From NCBI GenBank assembly GCA_035236585.1, contig CP141136.1, forward strand, positions 50,237,136-50,301,135: 64,000 nt of DNA, given 5' to 3'. Shown here piece after piece: positions 33,934 to 48,000 of this stretch. The DNA is from Warburgia ugandensis. Lineage: Eukaryota > Streptophyta > Magnoliopsida > Canellales > Canellaceae. Below the pieces are notes generated by a model. That model did no database searches. It was not told the origin of the DNA and worked only from the letters and a program-made list of their open reading frames with translations. Numbering within the stretch: position 1 is the stretch's first letter; each line of letters opens with the position of its first letter. Position numbers and translations under genes: made by a program.

Positions 33934-35646
33934 TGATGAGTCTTTAATTTTGTAAAAAAGTATCCAATTAGTGGCCCATGTGTTGTAAAATATAGTGTTA
34001 GTTCTATTTTTTTTTTTGGAATTTCATAACACATGCTTATCTAATAATTCAAAAAATTAATATTTTGAAGGTTCATGAGCTAATCTAGAGTAAGTTTATG
34101 AATCATTATAATTTTTTAGGATTTAATTAGGATTTTTATGCTTTTGTAGGTGCTAAGAAAATGATCCATCGGCCAAGATTAAGTAAGATGAGAAACAAAG
34201 ATCATTAGCAAAAGAGAGAGTCAATCATGGACATTTCCAATATTTCAAAGCTAGATCAAGGTTAAAGATCATCTTAAGGCAAGCAAGAAAGCAACAAAAA
34301 ACATTAAAAGTGACTAAAATGGTTCATTCCAAAAAGCCATGCAAATTCATCACTTTGCATGAGGATTCCTAGTCTAACTAGGAAACCTAAGGAAGCCAAG
34401 CCATTCATGCTTTGAAGCTAAAAGAATTTTCCATTCAAGCCATCAAGCCACATGGAGTCACTAGATTCGAGCACTATTTTAAGCAACTATCTCATGATAA
34501 AAGTGCTATTTTCAAGGGATAATTGAAAGGTTTTGAGAGAGATTTGTAAAAGGGAAGATGATCATGCATAGGTGGACCAATCAAGAGAGAATTCCCACTT
34601 TCCATTTTCCTTCCTTTTCCTCCACCTAACCAAGGGTTCCATGTTTTTAGCTTAAGGAGGGAGGAACCTTCCTAAAAAATTGGTGCCTCTCCCTTGCTTT
34701 GTCATCACATTAAGTGGTTTCCTAATTAGAAAACCCCTAGATCTATTTAAAATCAAAGCACATAAAAACCCTAGATCTTTTCCCCATCTTTACTACCATT
34801 CTTATTTCTCTTTCTCTCTCTTTTCCATGAACCAATGACCACCCAATTAGAAGGAGAGGAACTCCATGCCACTTTCCAAAAATGTGATGCCTCTCCCCTT
34901 TCTAAAAATGGCAATCAGTCATGATGTCACTTGCTTACCTCATTCTTTCACCTAACTCTCCACCTAAATTTTCCTCATTGAAACCCTAGATTTAGATCCA
35001 GTTTCCCTTATTAGATTAATCCCTCATTTAGTTGGAAACATAACCCTTTATAAAGCCCATGAATTCTATGTTTTTGTTTCTTAAGTAGAAGGAGTGATTT
35101 GGAGGATTAAAATCCAAGTAATTTTTTTTTTGTTTTTTGGAAGGAAAAGTAGTTAAGAGAAAATTAGTTTATTGCATTGTAGTTCCCTTCCCATATGAAG
35201 ATTTCTTAATTTTCTTAATTTTGCATGATTAGGAAAGTAGTTTTTTAAACCATGTTTCCCTTAAATTAGTTGTTAATTTCATGTTCACGAAAGTTCGTTT
35301 AGGAAAGTTGATAAATTGCATTTTAAGAAAGTTTCACTTTAGGAGCATTTTTAATTAGGAAATTAAAAAAAATAGATGTTTTTAATTTAGCAAAGAGTTA
35401 ATTTTAGAAAGTGCATGTTTTTGGAAAGTTTTCCATTTAGCATGTTTCTTGATTTTGCTTACTTTCTAATTTCATGCATTAATTTTCATTCTTAATTTAG
35501 GACAAAAATCACTTGAATTTTGGCTTGGTTAGATAGTTTAGAGTAGGGACAACTAGCATCATATTAGCTTAACTCCTCATGGGATCGACCTTACTAGCAT
35601 GCTATATTACAAATGATTTGTGCGCTTGTGAGTTTTAATTAAAACA
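33934..35646 (+). repeat. Athila-type LTR (about 1.7 kb)
   Basis: It starts TGATGAGTCTTTAATTTTG directly after a G-run. It ends near 'ctcatgggatcgaccttact' and 'gcgcttgtgagttttaatt', the same end blocks as LTR A. A TATA-like 'ctttataaagccc' lies near 35048. Internal phrases ('aggaaagttgataaattg', 'gaaagtttcactttagga') resemble the duplicated segment at 18597-19612. No target duplication was found. Confidence 0.65.
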
Positions 35647-37215
35647 GCAAAAGTTGTGGTATTTAAAAATTTGATGTGTTCATTTAGGTTTTTAAAGTCT
35701 TTTTAATTAAAATTTTGATTTTTATGGTAATTTCTTTTATAAGGATGAGAATTAGATTTTTTGAATATTCAGTATTATCTTTGGACTTTAGCTTCTTAAG
35801 AGATTTGAATACAATTAGTTCATTTTATTATCCTTTTTTATAAAGTTTTTCTTGAAAATTAAACTTTGAATATTTATTGTACAATAGCCATATATATAGT
35901 TTAAGTTAAAGAGTAAGTATAACTTAGAAATTATGAAGAAGATAAGTAGTGTCTTATAACCCATGTGAGATTTGAACCATTCTTTCTTCTTGAGGGTTAT
36001 ACAAAAAGTCATTTTTTTCTTCAGCATATGATAATTCTTAGTTGGTCATATTAAAGATTGTACCATATTTCTCTTGAGTTTATGACATATTCAACTCATA
36101 TGAAACCTATGAAATATAGAGGCCATCTTTGTTAAACATAAAGCCTTTATCCTTCACTAGAATATTTTTTTTATAGTTAAGATTTTGAAACTTTTACATT
36201 AAGCCTTTTTTTTGTTGTTAACCAATCAACCTTTAATCATATTCAGCCTTAATAATGGATCCATTTCCCATTGATTTGAAAATATATACAGATGATTGGC
36301 TAAACATCTTGAAGAAAAAATATGAGTAATACAATTCAAGAGGGGACATCAAAAGGATTCAGAGAAGAAAAGCTAAAAAAAGGCTATAAAAGTAAAAAGT
36401 GGAAAAGTGAAGAAAAATAGCCAATAAAATTAGAATGTCCACTCTTATGTGTGAAAAGAAAATTATGAATACATCATTAGACAACCTTTACATATTTTTT
36501 TAAACAATTTTGTTTACCCTTTACCACTTTCTTTTATAACCCTACCCTAAGCCTTATATTTCATCCTAGTCAAAGTCATATGTTGATCTTAGGAATAATA
36601 TGGTTTGGATATGGTTATGGACATGTAGGGATTTTGGTAAAGTACAACATTTGTAATAGTTGATATCCTCTCTATGAGACCATTATCTAATTTCTTTCAA
36701 AGTTATCATTATTTGCTATGAAATATGTGATAATTTGGCTTCTATGTACATTATTCTACTAACATATTAATGAGAGATTTAACCATTTATAGTGACTTCT
36801 TTTTTATTATTAAATACATCATGAGAGATCTATGTCAAAGCATAATTTTGGATGATAATATAAATTATAATTTACTTGAAGATTGATAATTATGTATATA
36901 TTGGCTATATTTGTACACTCACATTTTGACTTTAAATGAAGTAATGGAGTGTCTTTAGCATAAGGGTAAGATTTTGAACTATTGTTTATTTTTATTAACA
37001 TTCTAAAATTAGGAATTTAATGAATGCTAAATGGAAGAACATAAATGAAGGAACTTCCACTAATGATTTTTGAAATGTTTGTCGGTATCATTTCTAGAAA
37101 CCCTTACAAGACTATAACTCGTCCACTAGGATTAACCTAGGAATTTAAAGGTTTTTGCATATGCGAAATGTAGATGACAACACCTGCAACATTGGTTAGG
37201 ACTTTTTAGATCTTC
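35647..37215 (+). mobile_element. Athila-type 3' internal fragment downstream of an LTR
   Basis: There is no coding sequence. The region matches the 3'-UTR of element A in order (35930-36010 with 28690-28770; 36530-36600 with 29305-29375). At 37110-37200 it matches the pre-polypurine piece at 33770-33860. It stops before a polypurine tract. An LTR followed directly by 3'-UTR implies a large internal deletion or recombination. Confidence 0.55.
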
Positions 37216-37427
37216 TATTTCTTTATTCTAGAAGGGGAACCTTGGAGAAATGTTAGAATTGTCATTGTATGACCTTAAGGTCACTATTTCAAGGTGTGAA
37301 AATAGCCTCTTGCAAAACTGTAAGCTAAGGTTGCATATTATAAACCATTGTGGTCAGCCTCTTCCCTAAACCCCACATATGAAGGAGCTTCATGCACTGG
37401 GCTGCCCTTTTTTTGTATTTCTTTATT
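37216..37427 (+). mobile_element. Au-like SINE with perfect 12-bp target duplication
   Basis: The SINE body (37228-37415, 188 bp) begins GAAGGGGAACCTTGGAGAAA, like the tRNA-derived head of the plant Au SINE, with a decayed B-box area at 37279-37294. The body 'aatagcctcttgcaaaact' and 'cttccctaaaccccacatat' and the tail 'gggctgccc' plus T-run are the family hallmarks. TATTTCTTTATT occurs exactly at 37216-37227 and 37416-37427. SINEs are RNA polymerase III transcripts copied by LINE enzymes, and the long duplication supports that route. Confidence 0.92.
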
Positions 37428-39189
37428 TTCTATTCTTTAATAGTTTTCCTTGAGGAGTAGCATAACATAAATCTAAGGGTATTGGATATAATAAAAATAT
37501 TACACAGAATATCCCTGTATTTAATAGTTTCAACCATTGATTTAACATAAACATCACTAATTAGGGTTTATTTCACATTTTGTAGGAATATGGTACAATT
37601 GAGAAAACCACATATTTTTGGCAACTAGAGCCCTAAAAAAGTACGATCCACAATCTAATTATTATCTTGGACCTACATGCCATTACTTCTAATCTTTATC
37701 TTACAAATTATTAGGGTTAGATATTAAAGTTTGATCATCCTTATCTTATAATTTTTATTAGGGTTAGATAATGTACCAACCTTTTATACTCTTATTATTA
37801 TTATCATTATTATTCAATCAGTTAATGTTTTAATGGTTGAAGATAACTTATTTCAGCCTAAGTCTAGACTACTCCTCTTATTTCCAATTGGCTAAGGCTT
37901 ACTAGCTGAATGGGTGAACACAAAGTAGTTACTTCAATCCTTATGTAAGGAGACATTTGGACCTTACAAACATCAATGGAAGGTAGGGGAAGAGCGAGGT
38001 TCTATTAGAAAACCCCCTTAACCACCATGTTCATCATTCATTAGAGTGACCTTATCTCAACCTTTCATAAGGTTCCTATAAGCATTTTAACCCTAAGTAC
38101 TCTTTCTAACTAATTTTAATTAAGTCCATGAACATTTAAAATGTCATTTATGGGGTTCATTATTCTCCTAGTTTAGGCCAAGGATTTGATAATTCTTATA
38201 TTGTCCAACTAGCTATAGCCCTTACTAATTAAGTCCAACTCAAATAATTCACTCTTATTTGTGTCTAAAACTCTACTTGCTCATTAGATTCCATTTTGGA
38301 TGTTTATGCTCTTTATCTCATAACTACTTTAAAAATTAAATCTATTAATAAAATTTAACCATAAATAAATTATAACTTTAAAGAATAAAACTACATAATT
38401 GAACAACCTAATGCTAATGGTACAAGGTAATTAAGATTATGCTAGCATGATTTCTAACTAATGTACTTTATTTAATAAACTCAAATTAAACTATCATGGA
38501 CCTAAGGTACTATCTCATACCATAATCTAATCTAACATGAAATCCTAGTATGGTCCTAAGTTACAATTGTATGAAATCATACTAACATGGTCCTAAGTTA
38601 TAATTCATTATTCATGAATAATTTTATGGACATTTGAAATGAAGTTATACTAAAATAATCTATCATGGATCCTATATTCATTATGTAAATCAAATAAAAT
38701 CAATGCATAACTCAAGCTAACCCATTTCTCATTATTAAAGCTTTTACTTATGATCCAACCATTAGATCTTAGGTCTTTTCCTTTTTAATCAAGGGTTTTA
38801 ATTAATTTTAGTGCTTTTACTCTATTAAGGTCCAAATCATATCCCTTTGTTTTTGGTGATAGTCAATCTATGATCTGAATGGATTCCATCATAATATCAT
38901 TCATTCAATCCATCACAAGGGTATGATCATACTTGATCTTATTGATCAAGTGGGTCCCTTTGTATTTTAGGATTTTTCTACCATAAAGGGAGATCCCTCA
39001 ATGTATCTTAGATCTGTCCAAATAAGTCATGGATATCACTTTATTCAACATCATATCATCAGTAAATTAGATCCCCAAGATCTGATCATCTCATATCTTG
39101 AAGATCATGAAAATTATAAGCTTAATTCTTAAATACAAAAAGTTTCATGAAGAATTTTTTTAATGTTATAATTTCAGAAGAAAATATAA
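37428..39189. other. AT-rich, no gene recognised
   Basis: No coding motif is seen. A TTA/ATT microsatellite lies at about 37788-37815. Phrases with 'catggtcctaag' and 'tatcatgga' recur loosely at 38490-38670. Part may belong to the LTR that ends at 40724, but I found no left boundary. Confidence 0.4.
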
Positions 39190-40724
39190 GTTATAAGCTT
39201 TCCATAGCTTCTTTCCAATCTTATTGGAGTTCAGATGACTCTACAATTGAATTGTGAAGTTCACAGTCGTTCCTAGGGTCCAGATTTGATTTGGACCTAG
39301 CGGAATGGACAACCCAGATTTAATCAGACCGAGCGGAGCGATCGTCATGCACCCGTCATTGGGACGTACACGTAACGTGCTCCCCTAGTGACCAGTGCTG
39401 TCGTGTAGTCATCCCATCGGGACAATGCCACACGTGCCATGCGTGCGTGGAGATGTTGCCACAGGGTGCATCTCCATATAGCATTTCATCGCGCATTCAG
39501 CCATCCTGCTTTGATTTGGGAGATCAGACAATCCATTTTGGACCGTCCAATCAATCACTTTACAATTAAGGGCTCAAAACTTAATCAAAATTCTTTAAAT
39601 TTCTACCCTAGGGGTTTTGGACCCTTCTAGATTGATTGGATAGCTCAAATTTTATATCTAAGCCCTCCATCATCCAAAATTGAAGTGTTCTAGTCCATAC
39701 TTTTTTTTCATAAATTTTAACCTAAAACTAATTACAAAAAATAAAAATTACATAAAACAACATGCAATAAGTTTAATAAGTAATTCCACCTACTTGATTG
39801 GAGAAACAACACAGTTTTAAAGCCCAATTTGAAATAAATACCCTTTGATGATAAGATAGCCCTATAATCCCTTATTTTGTAATTCCCGTTTATTGGATTG
39901 ATGTATCTCGAAATTGATTTCAGGGTTTTTTAGATAAGGTAGTCTATGATTGTATGGATGGTGGCATTTGGGAGATTCAACTTGGAACAAAGTGCCTAAT
40001 TGAATTTAGGTCTCTAGTTCCAATTAGAGAGAGGAGAGAGAAAGTGCAAGAAGGGAGATTTTTGGGAGTTTTGGAATTTCGGGAAGGAATCTGGATCTAG
40101 TTTTTTACAGTAAGCAAGATGATTTCGTGGGAATTTTAATGAACATTTTTGGAGGGGTATTTATAGGTGTTTTACATTTTTCATAATTACATGTAGTAAT
40201 TATGTTTTAATTCTTTTAAATATAAAATTAAAATTAGATCCTCCACTACCACCTCCTTCTCCACTAGTATATGATAGTGGTTTGACCACTCATTACATGT
40301 TTTCTGGGTGTTGGATTTGTTTGTGGGTCCCATGGGGTGTGAAAGGACCATTTTGCCCTTTTGTGGAGAAAAATCCATTTTATTCTCTCGAACTCGAAAT
40401 TGAGCGTACTTAGTAGCATTGGAGTCATATTTCTGAGTACATTATAAATGTTGATGTCTTAGATCTCAATTATGGGTAAAATAATAATTTTACCCTTTAT
40501 TCATAAAAATGAAGAAAATAAGGGATTTTTCATTTTAACTCATAATTGAATGTACTTAGTGTCATTTAGATCGGTTTTTCTAGTACATTCATAATTTATA
40601 AATTTTATGTTTTAATCTCTATAAAAAGAGAATTTTGAATAACCTAATATTCTAGGCCAAAATTTCTGAAAACTCAGACTTCATTGATTTTCTCAATCAA
40701 TTTACAAAAATTAGTGTTATTACA
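39190..40724 (-). repeat. Gypsy LTR, 5' part, minus strand (left boundary unresolved)
   Basis: Read on the minus strand it begins TGTAATAACACTAATTTTTG at 40724, close to the LARD LTR start TGTAATGACCCCAATTTTTG. A TATA box (CCTATAAATACC, 40157-40168) lies about 560 bp in. A G+C-rich block at 39290-39480 with 'gccacacgtgccatgcgtgcg' resembles the G+C block of the element C LTR. I found no matching TGTGAC-type far end, so it is probably a truncated or solo LTR. Confidence 0.55.
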
Positions 40725-41827
40725 ACATCTATCCTCACTATAGACTATCCTAAAGAAACCAATGATAAGTCACTTAAACTATGCAAATGATTGAAGCAAA
40801 GCATCTCATTGTTGGAGATTTTTTCAATGGCTGTCGACCTTTTTCTAAGGAGAGGGAACATGTTTCTCAATGGTGAAAAAGGGTTTTACATCTAAAATCC
40901 TATTGCTTGGAGAAAATAATGGTGGGTTAGGAGAGAATCAAGAAGGAGAAAGAGTTTGAGGAGGTAAACTTCAACGAAATCCAAGCCATCCACTCTAGGG
41001 TATACTTACTCCAATGGATGAAAAGAAAGGAGCTACGAAACATGTTCTTTTGTATAAGGAAACTTCTACAAAATTTCAGTCACTCAATTTAGGGTTTACA
41101 CATGATGCAATTGATAGGAAATAAAGATGGAACAAAAAGAAAACCCTAGACCCCATCACATTTATTATCCACACAATTGTTTCAATGTGTTTTTATGTAT
41201 AAAAGAAGCATTCCAAGGTTTGCTGAGAATGATAAAAGAAAGAAATGGAAAGCTTCTTATAAACTTCCATCCCAATCTCCCACTATCGATGCATTCACAT
41301 GATAAAAAGAACCAAGAAGACCATGGGATTCAATTTATTTTTCATAAGATAGAAAGGAAGCTTCCTTCCAAGTCTTGGGTGTAATCTTAAGGAAAGAGGA
41401 TGGATAAGAAGAAAGGAAGTTTCCCGAAACTAACATCTCTACATGATTCCCCATTATCCCTTTCCATTTCCATCATAAACTTAATGCATTCTTCTCGCTT
41501 CCCATCCCTTCCATGCTTCATCCCTTCCATTTTAACTCTTATCTCAACAACCTCTGTCATCTCTTACTATCTTATCATCTTAGGATCCATATGTTTAGTT
41601 TATATTTGCTTCACTTTAGTTTATTTTAGTTTAGCTTAAGTTTACTTTCAATTACTTAGTTTTAGTTACTTCTATTTTGATTTTTCTTATTAGCCTTATA
41701 CATGCTTGATTTTAGATTTTAAGCTAATAATAACACTACAATTCTTTAACGGGAGAATTAGTGCTTCACTAATGTCTCTACTTTTTTTATTAACATTCTT
41801 CTTAAATTTTTTCAAACTTTTACATTT
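40725..41827. other. No gene recognised
   Basis: Two plus-strand frames of 79-85 codons (41127-41384 and 41400-41639) have no known domain and no neighbour support. The sequence between two LTRs may be residual retroelement or genomic DNA. The last 5 bp (GATCT, 41828-41832) are the element C target duplication. Confidence 0.4.
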
Positions 41828-41832
41828 GATCT

Positions 41833-44800
41833 TATGACACCCCTGGTTTTTCTAAACCTTTTTTACAAAGTAATAATAATAATAATATATTTTTAAGAAA
41901 AATAGATGGGATCCCTAAAAATTGGAAACTCAAAATTTATAAATTTGCACAATGTTAAAAGAATTAACCGGAAATGAAAACCTGGGGGGACAACCACACT
42001 ACAAAACTGCAACAGCAAATAAAATCAAATATGGATACTCTGAGCATGCCCAAATTTAAAACCACGATAAATTTCACAATTGTAAAAAGACTATGATGAT
42101 ACAAGTCCAGAAGGCCCAGATCCCATCCATGAACACCACATCATCCGCATGTGAATATGTCCACACTATACACTAGTATGGGTCCAATATATCCAAATAT
42201 ACAACCATCCAAGTAGAGTCGTAAGAGTCTAATACAAGTCTAACAAATGTACACTAATCTATTTCTAAATACAAAAATAGATGGTCCTCAAGTCTTGGCC
42301 CAAATTATTGCTACTCCACTCGCTTTCCCTTCCGGCTATCTCTCTCCAAATCTAAGGCATTGCAAAACAAAGTAATGCCTCAGCAAGCTATGCTTGTGTA
42401 GGTAATCACACTCAAATAAAGCTTAATAAATCATGGTGATCACATTCAATTTAAAGCTCAATAAAATCACATGGTGAATCTCATGAAATAAACATATATG
42501 AGTCACGTCAAATAATCGGATGCTCATAATGGTGTAACATATGAAAATCATAAACCTTCACAAACAAATATCAACTTAAATCAGGATGGCATACAAGCCA
42601 TGATCAAAATACAGATGTGCGTCCATCAAAATAATATGAGTCCATGTCCACAAAATAATATACATACAAGTCATGATAAATAGGACGTTGTATCAAAAAT
42701 AACTCCAAGAGTGTCCCATGATGTTCAATCACTAGTAATGAGTATTCATACCAAACCTAGGGTCCCTCACCTATTGCTCGCACACTAGGTAGCTTGCCCA
42801 ACCCATTGGCCCGACCACATTTGGCTGCCCACATAGGTGAGTCCCTCACCTGTGGCTCGCAAACCAGGTAGCTTGCCCAGCCCATGGGCCCACCCACATC
42901 TAGCTACCCACATAGGTTTCACCCACATATAAATACCACATGAGTATACATAATAAGTGTATGGAGTACTATGTTGCAGTGGCAACCACACAGGATCTAA
43001 ACCACTGCCATTCCTCATCGACACCTAAACGAGACACTTTCTCCATCCCCATAGGGAGGAACGGACCCGTAGGGGAGACTACCCATGATATCACTACCTA
43101 TGTACCTGGCCCTATAACACTCAAGGGTGGTGTCTAATCATCATCATCACAAAGTCAGAGGGCAGGTGGCCAACCCTATAACCCTCCTAGCATAGTACCT
43201 ACCGGGTGGAAGCACCTATCTAAATCAACAACAAGTCATAAATCATGGAAAGACTCCATAAAATAATCTCAATAAGTATGATCAAGGCCAATGATAAATA
43301 CAGTGTATCATGTGTAAAACATGGTTATTCGCAAAAATGGAATGCCATGCTACCAACAAGAAGTAGGGACCTATTTATGTGAACATGAGAAGACATAGAA
43401 ACTCATGCCTCAAAAACTTTAGAGAATAGGTCATGGTTACTAAAATCACGTAGAAATTTGAATGAAATCACCTACCTCAATAAATGTGGTGCTCTAATCA
43501 GGCACATGGGCAATGTCACATTGTGCACTCTACATACCAGTTGCATCATAAATCATCTATCACTTGGCAATTCATTAAGATGTATTCTTCTAAGCCCTTA
43601 GATCACCTCATATTCAATGAATACAATCAAGGTCTAAGCCCTAATCATCAATTGATCAGCCTGATCTAGATTATCTAATGGTATTCAGTGGTTTAACCCT
43701 TTAAAACATGTTCAGATCTTAATTTTTAAGTCAAATCTAGGTCCAAGCCAACAAGATGATGGCAACGGCTCTTTTGGATCGTGATTTGGACCTTTGTAGC
43801 TCCTCAAATCTCATTTCTTATGAATGAACAACTTAGAGAGCCCAAAACAATTAAAAATAATAAATTTAAAATCAAGTCACACATGATGCGTGTGATGCAT
43901 GCACATGTTCATTGCACACATGCTGCTCGAGTGTTGCAGCGCGTGTCCCATGCATGGCCCACCGCATGCCATGCACGCATCACATTGCATTGTGGCACGC
44001 ATCTTGCCCAATCATGCCACGTGTCGATGCATGCACGCAGATGTCATGCATGCACTCGTTGCCTGAGCTCTGCCACTGGGTACCGTCGTGGGGTATGATG
44101 ACTCGCAGGCCACCGTCGCTGGAGATGACAACTGGTTTTCAGTTGCCCCTAGCGACCCTTAGATGTCCAAATGGAGCAACTTTTGCACCGTTCTACTTCA
44201 TTTTTCGTGTACATTCTATTTTCAAGCCCCCCTTCAATGAAATCCATCATTATCTACCTTTTTCATGATTTTTACCACGTTCCTAAAAATCCTCATCTTG
44301 TTGTTTTCTTAGTTTTTCGGTGTCCCTAGCCATTCGATCACCATAAAAATTCATTGGTTTGTTTTGTGTCATCATGCACAAGATAAATGGTTCAAATCAT
44401 CATCTAAAATTGTTTCATTGGATTATTTTGAAAACATTAGTAATGCGTATCCCTCACTAGAAAACGGCAGTCCACACCGTTTTTCGGTGCTAAAACAATG
44501 AAACAAAATGGAAAGATTGGGGAGAGCACAAAGGATGGCCTACCTTAGGCAAGTCGCCCACTCCTAGTTGCCTTCCTTCACCAGTGCACACTTGGGAAGG
44601 AACGATCAATGACGTCCTCATCATGAACTTGTCACCAGTGATGTGATTATGAGTGGCTCGCAAAACGAATGGTTTGTCACAGGAAACACCCCCCTTTTTA
44701 ATACGTGGGTGTTTGTGATGACTTCTTAGGTCCCACTTTGTAAAATGACTGTTTTGCCCCTCTAAATAATTTTCATTAAATACAAAAATTAAACTAATTA

Positions 44801-44978
44801 GCCATTTTTACTCTGATCTCCAATTTTAGCTTTTTTGGTGGCGTTGGATTCCATTTTTCAAGCACATCTCAAATATTGAGGTTTTAACTTGAGATTCTAT
44901 CTCCAAATTTCACAAATTCTCAAATTTTCATAATTAACAAAATTAAATATTCTAGAATTTAAAATGGCAAATATTACA
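41833..44978 (-). repeat. Element C 3' LTR (3146 bp)
   Basis: On the plus strand it starts TATGACACCCC (the sister LTR has TGTGACACCC) and ends AATATTACA at 44978 beside the polypurine tract. It contains a strongly G+C-rich, CATGC-rich block at about 43890-44100. The open frames there (43781-44098, 43912-44268) are shadows of that composition. Confidence 0.9.
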
Positions 44979-45016
44979 TCCTACCCACCTTGTAGAAAAT
45001 TTTATCCTCAAAATTT
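44979..45016 (-). other. Element C polypurine tract and 3' leader
   Basis: On the minus strand, 'tacaaggtgggtagga' directly precedes the LTR start TGTAATATT. Upstream, 'ttttgaggataaaatttt' is the typical end of chromovirus internal regions. Confidence 0.8.
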
Positions 45017-45030
45017 AAAATATACGTACC

Positions 45031-48000
45031 TCAAGAGAAGAGCTCTGGATGGGTACACCTCATCTCATTCTCCGACTCCCAAGTAGCCTCCTGCGTCGAA
45101 TGATGTGGCCAAAAGACTTTGACCAGGGGAATGGTCTTGCTCCTCAAAGCATGGATCTTACTGTCTAAGATCTGTACACAACACTCCTCGAATGTCAAGT
45201 CAGGTCATACCTTCCATGGAAATGTGAAAAACATTATGTACTCCATCCAACTACGGGAGTAAGGCTAACTGATATATGACTGGTCTAATTCTGTGCAAGA
45301 TCTCGAAAGGACCAATATATCTGGGACTGAGTTTCCCCCTGACACTAAATCTCATCACAACCTTCATAGGAAAAACTTTAAAAAATACATACTTTCCAAC
45401 CTTGAACTCCAGGTCCTTCCGTCTCTTGTCAGCATAGCTCTTGTGGTGACTGTGAGCTACAAGTAATCATCTCTGAATGAGTCAGACTTTCTCTGCACAC
45501 TACTTAATCAACTCTGACCTCATGACCCATCTCTGCCCCATGTCACTCCAGCACAAGGGAGATCGACAGGGTCAGCCATAAAGTGCCATGCTGATACTTG
45601 CATGGTCGCTGTTATTATATGCAAACTCCACTAGTCGAAAATGCTCATCCTAGCTAGCCTTGCAATCAATGACACATGTCCTCAACGGTCTGAATGGTCC
45701 TCTCAGACTGGCCATCTGTCTGGGGGTGGAATGCTGTACTAAATCTCAACCTCGACCCCAGAGCCTCCTGCACACTCTACTAGTACTTCAAGGTGAACCG
45801 TGTGTCTCGATCTGAGATTATCGACAATGGCACTCCATGTAGGCTCACCATCTTCCTGACATACAGCTTTGCCAAGCTGTCCACGGTTTGAGTTTGTCTA
45901 ATAGGGAGAAAATGGGTGGACTTTATCAATCTGTCAACTATGACCCATATCATGTCATGCTCACTAGTCCTCAGTAGGCCTACTATAAAATCCATAGTGA
46001 GGTGGTCCCACTTCCACTCTGGAAGGTCTAATGTCTACAATAGCCTTGCTGGTTGCTGATGCTCTGCCTTAACCTACTGAAAGTCAAACATCTTGCCACG
46101 CACTCACCAATATCCCTCTTCATCCCATTCTACCAAAAGTGTCATCTAAAGTCCTGGTACATCTTCGTACCTCTGGGATGAATAGAATATGGGGACTAGT
46201 GTGCCTCCTAGAGCAAGTCATGTCTCAACTGATCATCTACAGGCACCACCAATCTGCCCCTATACCTGGCACCCCCATCTGGCCCTTTGGAAAATTTGGC
46301 CTTATCAGCCATGTCCTATGTCTTAGTATCACTCATCTGTGCCTGAAGGATCCTGTTAAGGAACCTAGATCAAGTCGAGAGGTTAACAATCATTACCCTC
46401 AACTTTCTACTCAAGGCATTAGCTACAATGTTGGCCTTCGCTGGGTGGTACTATATAGTAAAGTCAAAGTCCTTGAGGTACTCCATCCATTTCTACTGCC
46501 TCATGTTTATATCGCTCTGCGTGAAGAAATACTTGAAGCTCTTATGGTCAGTGTATACCTCAAATATCTCACCATATATATAGTGTCTCTAAGACTTCAA
46601 TGCTAACACCACTACTGCTAACTCTAAATCATGGGTCGAGTAGTTCACCTCATGCGTCTTCAGCTATCTATATGCATAAGCAATAATCCTCTCATGCTGC
46701 ATCAATGCTACTCCCAAACCTCTGCCTGATGCATCACAAAACACCACATAGCCACCCAAACATGAAGATAGGGCTAGTACTGGTGTGGTAGTCAACCTAG
46801 TCTTAAGCTCCTAAAAGCTCTCCTTATAAGCATCAGTCCAAATGAACTTGGTGTCCTTACTAGTCAAGGTGGTCATGGGCAAGGCAATCCTCGAGAATCC
46901 CTTAATGAATCATTAGTAGTAACCAGCCAAATCAAGAAAACTATGAATCTCTATCACTATCATAGGCCTCTCCCAATGCAACACTGCCTCCACCTTGGTC
47001 GAGTCCAAGGCCACACCATCCTTGGACACCACATGCCCCAAAAACTAATAGCCAAGCATGTCCAACACAGTGCAAAGATGCTCCCTGTGGGCCTCATGGT
47101 TAGGAGAGTAGATCAGGATATCATCCATAAAGACGATCATGAACTTATCTAAATAAGCTCTGAATACCCTATTCATCAAGTCCATGAACACTACTGATGC
47201 ATTCATTAATCCAAAGGGCATCACCAAAAAGTTGTAGTGGCCATGTCAACTCCTAAACGCAGTCTTAGGGATATCCTCCTCCATAATCCTCAATTGGTGG
47301 TAGCTTGATCTCAGGTCAATATCAGAGAATACCTATGGTGACTACAACTGGTCAAACAAGTCATCAATATGAGGCAAGGGGTACTGGTTCTCCACACTAA
47401 CACTGTTCAGTAACCGGTAGTCTATGCACAGCCTCAAAGACCCATCCTTCTTCTTAATGAAGAGGACTGGTGCTCCCCAAGGAGATCCACTTGGGCTAAT
47501 GAAAGCCTTATTCAAAAGCTCCTGCAACTGTACCTGGAGCTCCCTCAACTTTGCAGGAGCCATCCTGTAGGGCCTTAGATATAGGCACTGTACCTGGCAC
47601 CAAGTCTGTGATAAAATTGATCTCCCTATGTGGGGGTAGTCTTGGCAGCTCATCTAGGAATACATCGGCAAAATCTCCCACCACATCTATCTCCTCAATC
47701 TGTGGCTGCTCACTATCAATTGTTGTGACACAAACCAAAAACACTCGACAACCTCGAGCATAACATCGAGTTGCTCTCATGGATGATATGACACAAGGGC
47801 CACTAACCCTCCTCTTGCCCTAGACTACAACCACTGGTCGATCTAGTACACTACATATAATCTGCTTCTTAGAGCAATCTATGGTAACCCAAAACGTAAC
47901 TAGCCAGTCCATCCCCAAGATAATATAAAAATCCATCATATCCAAGAGAATGAGGTCAGCATCCATCCTAACCCATGATATCTCCGGTGGTACCCTCTCG

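Noticed and set aside
43781-44268. 105- and 118-codon frames in the element C LTR, and equivalents at 51533-51840
   Set aside because: Present only in the CATGC-rich LTR block, rich in His/Cys/Met through composition, and not conserved in frame between the two LTRs.
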